Source of the DNA: Anditalea sp035461405
GTDB lineage: Bacteria; Bacteroidota; Bacteroidia; Cytophagales; Cyclobacteriaceae
DNA: 5,062 nt
NCBI GenBank assembly: GCA_035461405.1
Contig: DATHVH010000401.1
Coordinates: 1-5,062 of the forward strand
Direction of reading: 5' to 3'
Shown: positions 1 through 5,062 of the stretch, piece after piece
How positions within the stretch are numbered: position 1 is the stretch's first letter
Layout: each line of letters begins with the position of its first letter
The notes under the pieces: model-generated
What the model was told of the DNA's origin: nothing
What the model saw: the letters and a program-made list of their open reading frames with translations, nothing else
Databases searched by the model: none
Program-made: the position numbers and the translations under genes

Positions 1-1050
1 TGAACCATTCTGATTGCCCTGTGGGTCCAGAATTTTGAAAGTCTGATCCTCATTTAATTCAAGCTGTCCATTGATATGAAGATTCTTCCCTCCCTCTATC
101 ATATCCGGTATTTTCGGACCATCCTCCAACATAAATTCGAAAATAGATCCCACCCAGGTGCCTGCTACTTTTTCAGGTTCCACCTTCATCTGATAAGAAA
201 ATAGGGTTAACATCAATACCATTGCCGGAACTCCAATAAGGTATTTCCACTTTTCCTGATAAGCTGATTTTTGTTTGTTCATCATGATAATCCTGTTTTT
301 GGTTTGAAATTGATTGAAACTGTTTAATATAGGATGGTTATTATCCTCCATTAAATTTGTCAAAAGAAGGCGGCAATAATCTATAAGCGCTGTATCCCGA
401 ACCACCCTCCTATCGGCCTGAAATTCATGGATCTCTTTAAGTGAATTTTGGATAAGGTAAATAAAAGGATTGATCCATAAGAGCGATTTACAGACCTGAA
501 TGAACAGCAGGTCCCATGAATGGCCCAGCCTAATATGCTCCGATTCATGCAAAAAGATTTGTACATCGGAAGGATTATTTTTACTAAAAGAAGGCATGAT
601 GATCCGGCCAAAGATAGAAGCCGGCCGGAAACCAGGTATGATGTTGATCTTTAGTCCCTGATATAGTTCAATCCTTGATTTGCTGATCCTAGTAGACAAA
701 ATTTTAATACCAATGCCCAGGTGCACAATTTTCAAGAGGCATATAATGAAATAAACTGCAGTGATCCAATGTAAAATATCCTCATTATATATTGACAGCG
801 CGGGAGAGGTAGCAGCACTCCCGGTCTTGGCTATCTCGAGGGAATAGATAAATTCCTGCACAGGTATTTGATTTATCCATGGCAGCGCGACAGTAAGTAA
901 AGGGATTGTAATGGACAAAAACAACCCGGCCAAAAGAAAAAATCTGTTCCAGTGGAAGTAGGTTAAATCTTTTAGAAATACCCGATATATAGCCCAGACC
1001 AGTCCGGATCCAAGAGAGACTTTTAAGATATATAGAAATATTATGCTCAT
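1..1050 (-). CDS. BlaR1-like M56 family membrane metallopeptidase, C-terminus cut by window edge
   Basis: Reading from ATG at 1050 there are 350 codons without a stop up to base 1, so the gene is partial at its 3' end. The protein has hydrophobic segments at about residues 2-25, 36-59 and 93-115, then a cytosolic-type peptidase region with the zinc motif HESEH (168-172) and the downstream EIHEFQAD (206-213), whose Glu209 is the expected third zinc ligand. A fourth hydrophobic segment at 269-286 follows. This is the Bacteroidota M56 layout. In the family, such proteins sense an envelope signal and cleave or inactivate a BlaI-type repressor. The tail from residue 296 starts with a GTW motif and continues as a beta-rich, lipocalin-like stretch (inference), presumably periplasmic. 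The start overlaps the stop of the upstream repressor gene (TGATG), implying translational coupling. Family assignment is firm; ligand and substrate are unknown. Confidence 0.93.
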   Translation of the reverse strand, partial: MSIIFLYILKVSLGSGLVWAIYRVFLKDLTYFHWNRFFLLAGLFLSITIPLLTVALPWINQIPVQEFIYSLEIAKTGSAATSPALSIYNEDILHWITAVYFIICLLKIVHLGIGIKILSTRISKSRIELYQGLKINIIPGFRPASIFGRIIMPSFSKNNPSDVQIFLHESEHIRLGHSWDLLFIQVCKSLLWINPFIYLIQNSLKEIHEFQADRRVVRDTALIDYCRLLLTNLMEDNNHPILNSFNQFQTKNRIIMMNKQKSAYQEKWKYLIGVPAMVLMLTLFSYQMKVEPEKVAGTWVGSIFEFMLEDGPKIPDMIEGGKNLHINGQLELNEDQTFKILDPQGNQNGS

Positions 1051-1421
1051 CACTTGTCCTCCTTCTCGATTTTTTCTACCAGCTTTTGTATCTCCTCCAG
1101 TTGGGTATTTGTGATCTTCTTTTCAGTGACCAGAAAAGAAAGTACATTTTCAACTGAACCTTCAAAAAAGTCTTTAATTATATTGTTGAATTTTTTCTTC
1201 TTGTATTCAGCTTCAGAAATCAACACATAGTATTCATTGGTTTTGCCGTAGGTCTTGTGACCAAGATAACCCTTTCTCTCCAAAGATTTTACTGTGGATG
1301 CTAAGGTGGTATATGGAGGTTTAGGCTCCGGCATCCTGCTGAGGATATCGCGTATAACCCCCCTTTTCACTTTCCAAAATACCCGTATTGCCTGTTCTTC
1401 TTGTGGGATAAGCTCTTCCAT
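1050..1421 (-). CDS. BlaI/MecI-family winged-helix transcriptional repressor
   Basis: A 123-residue protein of normal length for the BlaI/MecI/CopY family. Residues about 6-70 form the winged-helix DNA-binding domain. The recognisable core is EEQAIRVFWKVKRG, then PEPKPPYTTLASTVKSLERKGYLGHK (30-55) with the recognition helix near 37-49, and the wing YGKTNEYYVLIS (58-69). Residues 71-123 are helical and charged, matching the dimerisation part; in staphylococcal homologues the cleavage by BlaR1/MecR1 lies in this half. The ATG at 1421 puts the N-terminus where relatives begin, although no clear Shine-Dalgarno is visible, as is usual in Bacteroidota. The gene is first in an operon with the overlapping M56 peptidase gene, its expected partner. 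A strong palindrome 53 bp upstream suggests autorepression. No beta-lactamase is nearby, so the name blaI would overstate what is known of its target. Confidence 0.95.
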   Translation of the reverse strand: MEELIPQEEQAIRVFWKVKRGVIRDILSRMPEPKPPYTTLASTVKSLERKGYLGHKTYGKTNEYYVLISEAEYKKKKFNNIIKDFFEGSVENVLSFLVTEKKITNTQLEEIQKLVEKIEKEDK

Positions 1422-1454
1422 AGGATAAATGTAAATAATAAAAAATCAACAACC

Positions 1455-1469
1455 TACGATATGATCATT
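1455..1469. promoter_or_regulatory. Candidate second, degenerate BlaI-type operator
   Basis: The left arm TACGATA (1455-1461) is identical to that of the neighbouring perfect palindrome, while the right arm GATCATT matches TATCGTA at only 4 of 7 positions. The two dyad centres (1462 and 1481) are 19 bp apart, a little under two helical turns, as would suit side-by-side or cooperative dimers. It could also be a lone half-site retained by chance. Confidence 0.45.
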
Positions 1470-1473
1470 TTAT

Positions 1474-1488
1474 TACGATAATATCGTA
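1474..1488. promoter_or_regulatory. Candidate BlaI-type operator, perfect palindrome
   Basis: TACGATA-A-TATCGTA is a perfect 7-bp inverted repeat around one central base. BlaI/MecI/CopY repressors bind such short dyads (TACA-n-TGTA type in staphylococci) as dimers and usually repress their own operon. This site lies 53-67 bp upstream of the repressor start codon, where it could cover the promoter. The core differs from the staphylococcal sequence, so the link rests on symmetry, position and the adjacent repressor gene. Confidence 0.72.
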
Positions 1489-1762
1489 GATGTGTATTAA
1501 TTTTTATTTATTGAAAGCTTTATCATAATAATGTAGCACCCTCTTCCCGCACCTTCATCACATTTATTTGTAGCAGCCCTGTTATAGAGTAATCTTGTTT
1601 AATGAATGCCATGGACACTGCAAAGGATGCTTTAAATCTTAACTTGTTACACCCTCATAATTTTACTATTAGAAATTCTTAAAACAGTAATCTCCTTTAA
1701 CATCTTTTCACAACCCATATTTTTTCCCCGGGCAGCGTATCGGTAAATTTTCAGGTTCCAAC

Positions 1763-1797
1763 TTTTGAAAACAGAATTTGTCACTTTTTTGAAAACA
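1763..1797. repeat. Pair of TTTTGAAAACA direct repeats upstream of the sigma-factor gene
   Basis: The 11-mer TTTTGAAAACA occurs at 1763-1773 and again at 1787-1797, a period of 24 bp, ending 8 bp before the apparent TTG start at 1806. Each copy contains the near-palindrome TTTT-G-AAAA and both are preceded by AC plus a T run. They could be regulator or sigma-factor binding sites for this operon. AT-rich intergenic DNA produces such repeats by chance more easily than GC-rich DNA, so the functional reading is tentative. Confidence 0.4.
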
Positions 1798-1805
1798 AGA
1801 TTATT

Positions 1806-2351
1806 TTGGAAGAGCCGAAAATTATAGCAGGTTGTCTCAGAAACGACCCCAACGCACAGCGGTATCTCTATGATACCTACTACAGGCGAAGCTACCATGT
1901 GGCCATGAGGTACCTGGCCAACCACCATGATACGGAGGATGTGCTTTCGGTATCCTATACGAAGGTTTTCAGATATGCAGGCAAATTCGAATTCAGGGGA
2001 GAGGGAAGCCTTCAGAAATGGATCTGTACGATCGTGATCAATGAGGCGCTCCGTTTTCTGAAAAACAAAAAATCACTCGTGTTTACCGAGGAGGAGGAAA
2101 TTCTCGATCTGAATGTATCGATATCTACCCATCACGGGACGTTGGACACGGAAGAAGTCTTTCAGCTGGTGCAGCTAATGCCTAAAGGGTACAGGACGGT
2201 ATTCAACCTCTTTGCCATCGAAGGATATTCCCATAAAGAAATAGGGGAAATGCTTCATATTACGGAAACCACTTCCAGATCCCAACTCAGCAAAGCACGC
2301 AATTACATCATCCAAAAATTAAAAATCAGGGAAAGCCATGAAATCAAATGA
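1806..2351 (+). CDS. ECF-subfamily RNA polymerase sigma-70 factor
   Basis: A 181-residue protein with the two-domain ECF layout. Sigma region 2 spans about residues 12-85: NDPNAQRYLYDTYY, the core-binding acidic patch HDTEDV (41-46), and the -10 recognition part ending in LQKWICTIVINEALRFLKN (69-87). A short linker with EEEEILDL follows. Region 4 spans about 117-172, with LMPKGYRTVFNLFAIEGYSHKEIGEML (124-150) and the helix-turn-helix running through SRSQLSKARNYI (157-168). It directs RNA polymerase to a specific promoter set. The start is TTG: between the in-frame stop at 1698-1700 and this point there is no ATG, GTG or other TTG, and the next in-frame ATG (codon 34) would remove part of region 2. 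No Shine-Dalgarno is visible. The gene overlaps the next one by 14 bp, typical of a sigma/anti-sigma pair. Family is firm; start moderately so. Confidence 0.92.
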   Translation: MEEPKIIAGCLRNDPNAQRYLYDTYYRRSYHVAMRYLANHHDTEDVLSVSYTKVFRYAGKFEFRGEGSLQKWICTIVINEALRFLKNKKSLVFTEEEEILDLNVSISTHHGTLDTEEVFQLVQLMPKGYRTVFNLFAIEGYSHKEIGEMLHITETTSRSQLSKARNYIIQKLKIRESHEIK

Positions 2352-3000
2352 TATAGACAACCTCTTCAAAAGGGGAATAGAGGAATCCGAAATTCGGTCT
2401 GAACAACATCTACTCGATGCCAAATCCAGGGTTTGGGATGCTATCCAAAAACCCAAACCAAAAAGCAGACAGCATTGGCTTTTGATGTCTTCGATCGCTG
2501 CCGCGGTTTCTATGTTTGTTATTGCTTCTATCCTATTCTTGAAGCTAGACTCTAAGCAAAAGGAATTGGGGATCTTACAGGCTGAGGTTTATACTAAAAT
2601 ATCACCTATTCAAGAAAATGGAGTTATTAAGTCCATTGAACCTAATCCTGACAGAGATGAGGAAATAAAGGTTCTTCCAAACCTGGCTCCAGCAATCCCC
2701 CAGGAAATAGCTATAGAGGATACGGAAAGCAAATCAGTAGAGGCGGAAACCACCCGAGGCAAAGCTGAACCATTGCCCCAGATGGAGACACCGAAGATGG
2801 ACCTAATTGTGCATATGGATCCAATGATTAACCTGCCTCACGATATAGGTCTGGAACAGGTCGAAATGCCAAAAGCATCCCCAGCATCGGTTACTACCTC
2901 TACACTAAGAAAGCGTGGAAAAATAAAATTAAAAATCGGAAACAGTCATTCCCCTTACCAAGACAATCAAAATTCCCTTGCCTTAAACATAAAACTATAA
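2338..3000 (+). CDS. Single-pass membrane protein, putative anti-sigma factor
   Basis: I do not recognise a named family for this 220-residue protein. It has a short charged N-terminal part (1-45, including DNLFKRGIEESEI and a basic KPKPKSRQ before the membrane), one hydrophobic helix at about 46-68, then a coiled-coil-like start (KLDSKQKELGILQAEV), a Glu/Pro-rich stretch (about 90-170) and a basic C-terminal end (RKRGKIKLKI, 191-200). The basic flank predicts N-inside topology, with 150 residues in the periplasm. It starts 14 bp inside the sigma-factor gene, and an inner-membrane protein translated with its ECF sigma factor is usually the anti-sigma factor. However, the cytosolic part has no cysteine and no HxxxCxxC zinc motif, and it is shorter than most anti-sigma domains. 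The regulatory role is therefore inferred from context and topology only. Confidence 0.8.
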   Translation: MKSNDIDNLFKRGIEESEIRSEQHLLDAKSRVWDAIQKPKPKSRQHWLLMSSIAAAVSMFVIASILFLKLDSKQKELGILQAEVYTKISPIQENGVIKSIEPNPDRDEEIKVLPNLAPAIPQEIAIEDTESKSVEAETTRGKAEPLPQMETPKMDLIVHMDPMINLPHDIGLEQVEMPKASPASVTTSTLRKRGKIKLKIGNSHSPYQDNQNSLALNIKL

Positions 3001-3012
3001 TACTCTACATTT

Positions 3013-3978
3013 ATGAAACCTACAATTTTTATATTAACCGGATTATTTTGTCTTATTCAAACCGTCTCCTTTGCACAAAATGTGGATACACCCAAAGACT
3101 CTATCTATTGGGGGACTGAAAAACTGGACATGCTGATCCAGATAAAAGATTACCATAATTTGACGAAAGATGATCAGGTCATTGCATTATTAAAGGACTT
3201 CCAGTCCAGGGTAGGAGAAATACAGGAAGGTGTTCCATCAACTCCCTACCACATTAAATACATTTCACAAAAGCAGGTAGAGATACTTGCATCCCCGATA
3301 ATCAAAAGCTTTACTATTTCTGAAGAGAAGGGCTTGTCTACTGATTTTCAACATCGAGCTATAGTTAGGGATGCACGGGGTCGTTATCATATAGAGCTGG
3401 GCTTTAATGACATCAGCGAAATAGTGGCAGCGGATTTTCCAGGCATAATTACCGGAATCACTGCCCAGCTACCCCAAAAAGACCGGCATTTAAGATATTT
3501 GAAATATAACCTGGATGAAAACAAACAGCTGAACCTGACCCAAAACAGGGCGTCCGGGTACCTGGATATGTTAAGCCTAATGGCCGGCGTGGGTGCCAAT
3601 GTCTATAAAAATCAGTTTCTGACCGATATCACTGGTGAAATCGGACTACAGCTCAACCACAAGGGCATTTTAAGGAACCAATTCTATGTATCCAACAACC
3701 TGATGTTTTCCTTTGATGCTGAAAGCAGCGCCGTGATCAACAATTTCACCAACATCGGTTACCGCAGAAACTTTTCCAACCAAAAGGATAAACCCAACTG
3801 GCTGGGAGTAGAAATCGGCACGCTTACAAAGCGGAGCGGTGACCTTTTCCAACCTAACACCATGAGACTGGGCATGAATTGGAATGCCGGCAAGAACATC
3901 ACAATCTCTCCCCAGCTGTACTTTAATGGATTATTCCAGCAGGTGAGTCCTGGATTAAGGATAGGGATAGGGTTATAG
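3013..3978 (+). CDS. Secreted, probably outer-membrane beta-barrel protein of unknown function
   Basis: A 321-residue protein with a clear Sec signal peptide (MKPTIFILTGLFCLIQTVSFA, cleavage expected after SFA at 21/22) and no lipobox cysteine at the cleavage site. Residues 30-180 look like a mixed alpha/beta soluble domain. From about 183 the sequence is built of amphipathic strands ending in short turns (for example ITGEIGLQLNHKG, RNQFYVSNNLMFSFD, NWLGVEIGTLTKRSG, MRLGMNWNAGKNITISPQLYF) and finishes with PGLRIGIGL. This suggests a small outer-membrane barrel of about eight strands, although the last residue is Leu rather than the usual aromatic. It follows the putative anti-sigma gene by 12 bp, so it is likely the last gene of the same operon and may be a surface sensor or a target of the system. 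It matches no named family that I can recall. Confidence 0.85.
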   Translation: MKPTIFILTGLFCLIQTVSFAQNVDTPKDSIYWGTEKLDMLIQIKDYHNLTKDDQVIALLKDFQSRVGEIQEGVPSTPYHIKYISQKQVEILASPIIKSFTISEEKGLSTDFQHRAIVRDARGRYHIELGFNDISEIVAADFPGIITGITAQLPQKDRHLRYLKYNLDENKQLNLTQNRASGYLDMLSLMAGVGANVYKNQFLTDITGEIGLQLNHKGILRNQFYVSNNLMFSFDAESSAVINNFTNIGYRRNFSNQKDKPNWLGVEIGTLTKRSGDLFQPNTMRLGMNWNAGKNITISPQLYFNGLFQQVSPGLRIGIGL

Positions 3979-4133
3979 GTTTAATATTATCCTAAAAGGA
4001 AGGCCTCTGATAGTTACGTCAAGAAAGCTTGCCCATACTTCAAAAACTGCAGAAGATCCACGGACCCAATTTAAATATGAAAACCAGATCAGGGTCCACC
4101 CTCAGCTAAAAATATCCTTCCTATCAGCACTAT

Positions 4134-4176
4134 TAGGAGCTTGCAGTTGACTTCGTCAGTATACTGTAAGCTCTTA
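4134..4176 (-). terminator. Strong hairpin at the 3' end of the ATP-grasp gene
   Basis: The arms 4134-4147 (TAGGAGCTTGCAGT) and 4163-4176 (ACTGTAAGCTCTTA) pair over 14 positions with two G-U wobbles, and the loop holds a further small stem TGAC-TTC-GTCA (4148-4158). It abuts the stop codon of the minus-strand gene (4179-4177) and lies in the convergent gap after the sigma-factor operon. No U-tract directly follows on either strand (a T5 run comes about 20 bases later on the minus strand), so it may be a weak or bidirectional terminator or a 3'-end stabilising stem. Confidence 0.6.
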
Positions 4177-5062
4177 TCAATGAAATTTCTTGATTTCTTC
4201 CTGGGCGGCAGAGGTTGAAAAATCGCTTGTCAACCGCGCAGTATAACTCTCCATTAGTTCCAGTACCTTTTCTTTTTTCTTTGATTTTACAATCAGTCCG
4301 GCATGATAATCCAGCAATATCCGGTGATGGACCTCAGTATCTTTAAAAGTCGATAAATCAGGATGTTGGTATTTAGATAAAGTCAAAACGATTCCTGCAT
4401 AATTCTTGGCAACTTTGGGCAATTTGTAGGTAATGCCTTTTGCAATTGCATCTTCTATTTTGGCCCATTCTGCCCAAAGGTTGATGTCTGTTGCTGCCTC
4501 TACCATTTCAGCAAGATTTGCCCCTCCTACGCGGGATGAAGTTTCGAGGAAATACATTTTACCATCCTCTCTATTCTTGATGAATTCGGTATGGGTTGCC
4601 CCGTTTTTCATTCCAAAAGCTTTCATCACTTCTGCATTGGCTTTTTTTATGGCTTTATCATCCTCGGAATTATATTCAATATTTGCACTTCTAAAAACAC
4701 CACCTTCTTGAGAAATTTCCATAGGAGTAGCCAGATATCTGGATACCGTACAGAAAAGCGATTTTCCTTCCAGCATCAGTCCGTCAGCGTGATACACATC
4801 CCCAGGCTTAAATTGTTCCGCCAGGTAGCGGATCCTGTTATCTCCCAGATCATGAATATGGTTCCAAAGACTATCTTTGTCATGAACTTTTATAATACCG
4901 TTTGCGGATGCCTCTGACCTTGGCTTCAAAACCCAGGGAGCTGCAACCGTATCTGCAAATTGATTGATATCCGCATCATGGAAAAGGCTGGTAAATGCAG
5001 GAACCAAAACTCCGGCGTCTTTTGCACGCATGCGCATGGCCAACTTGTCCCTGAAATAACGG
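4177..5062 (-). CDS. ATP-grasp domain ligase-family protein, N-terminus beyond window edge
   Basis: The frame stays open through the right edge, giving 294 residues plus stop in the window. The in-window start RYFRDKLAMRMRAKDAGVLVPAF is the conserved RDKxxMR...AGVxVP entrance of the ATP-grasp fold, so the TTG at 5043 is an internal Leu codon and not the start. Counting from the first complete codon, the ATP-binding Lys46 lies in PWVLKPRSEASANG, the adenine-contact segment is near YLAEQFKPGDVYHADG (79-94), and the metal-binding residues are probably Glu159 (HTEF) and Glu173 in FLETSSRVGGA. Ser175 stands where many relatives have Asn. Such enzymes join a carboxylate to an amine or thiol via an acyl-phosphate, but the substrate cannot be read from the sequence. 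The gene is convergent with the sigma operon and shows no functional link to it. Confidence 0.92.
   Translation of the reverse strand, partial: RYFRDKLAMRMRAKDAGVLVPAFTSLFHDADINQFADTVAAPWVLKPRSEASANGIIKVHDKDSLWNHIHDLGDNRIRYLAEQFKPGDVYHADGLMLEGKSLFCTVSRYLATPMEISQEGGVFRSANIEYNSEDDKAIKKANAEVMKAFGMKNGATHTEFIKNREDGKMYFLETSSRVGGANLAEMVEAATDINLWAEWAKIEDAIAKGITYKLPKVAKNYAGIVLTLSKYQHPDLSTFKDTEVHHRILLDYHAGLIVKSKKKEKVLELMESYTARLTSDFSTSAAQEEIKKFH

Larger units (their letters stand above)
1422..1805. other. Divergent intergenic region between repressor operon and sigma-factor operon
   Basis: This 384-bp AT-rich stretch separates two divergently transcribed regulatory operons and must hold both promoters. 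The left part contains the BlaI-type palindromes (1455-1488); the right end contains the paired TTTTGAAAACA repeats. I found no convincing match to the Bacteroidota housekeeping promoter (TTTG / TAnnTTTG) with good spacing on either strand. Between about 1500 and 1760 I see no RNA gene or conserved coding region, only a 26-codon ORF (1602-1682) that I do not accept as a gene. Confidence 0.7.

Noticed and set aside
381..611. A minus-strand 76-codon frame.
   Set aside because: It lies within the M56 peptidase gene in another frame; the M56 frame carries the HExxH motif and is open across the whole region.
1426..1452. TACATTTA with an upstream TTG on the minus strand, resembling a Bacteroidota promoter for the repressor operon.
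   Set aside because: The -7 box has a mismatch in the key G, the spacing to TTG (13 or 16 bases) is too short, and transcription would start at the start codon itself.
1602..1682. A 26-codon ORF starting MNAMDTAKDAL in the divergent intergenic region.
   Set aside because: Very short, no ribosome binding site, no recognisable motif; expected by chance in a 384-bp gap.
4062..4097. GGACCC / GGGTCC inverted repeat in the convergent gap.
   Set aside because: Only 6-bp arms around a 24-base AT-rich loop with no T-tract; weak as a terminator compared with the hairpin at 4134-4176.
4433..4917. Two plus-strand open frames opposite the ATP-grasp gene.
   Set aside because: They are antisense shadows of a clearly conserved ATP-grasp coding frame and resemble no protein family.
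5035..5043. TTG at 5043 or ATG at 5037 as the start of the ATP-grasp gene.
   Set aside because: The frame continues upstream to the edge with RYFRDK, a conserved part of the ATP-grasp fold, so the gene is simply cut by the window.

Overview
The window looks like a chromosomal segment from a Bacteroidota bacterium, probably Cytophagales/Cyclobacteriaceae-like; the genus cannot be fixed by eye. The clues are protein family style (M56/BlaI pair, ECF sigma factor with the 'YRTVFNLFAIEGYSHKEI' type of region 4), AT-rich intergenic DNA, and the lack of clear Shine-Dalgarno sequences before the starts. There are six protein genes, two of them cut by the window edges, and no RNA gene, insertion sequence or CRISPR array.

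Left part (1-1421, minus strand): a two-gene operon read right to left. It starts with a BlaI/MecI-type winged-helix repressor, followed with a TGATG stop/start overlap by a BlaR1-like M56 membrane metallopeptidase that runs off the left edge. A sharp palindrome, TACGATA-A-TATCGTA, and a degenerate second copy 19 bp away lie 34-67 bp upstream of the repressor start. They are the obvious candidate operator. No beta-lactamase is present, so the signal and regulon of this pair are not given by the window.

Middle (1422-1805): a 384-bp divergent intergenic region carrying the BlaI-type operator on the left and, on the right, two copies of TTTTGAAAACA 24 bp apart just before the next gene.

Centre (1806-3978, plus strand): a compact three-gene operon. 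It encodes an ECF sigma factor with an apparent TTG start, then (14-bp overlap) a single-pass membrane protein placed where an anti-sigma factor would be but without a zinc-binding anti-sigma motif, then (12-bp gap) a secreted protein with a signal peptide and a beta-rich, barrel-like C-terminal half. The simplest reading is an envelope-sensing sigma/anti-sigma unit with an outer-membrane or periplasmic partner. The sigma call is firm; the roles of the other two are inferred.

Right part (3979-5062): a 198-bp convergent intergenic region ending in a strong hairpin (4134-4176) that touches the stop codon of a minus-strand ATP-grasp ligase-family gene. That gene continues beyond the right edge, so its N-terminus is missing here. 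The most useful leads are the operator pair, the unusual putative anti-sigma/outer-membrane pair, and the lipocalin-like tail on the M56 peptidase.
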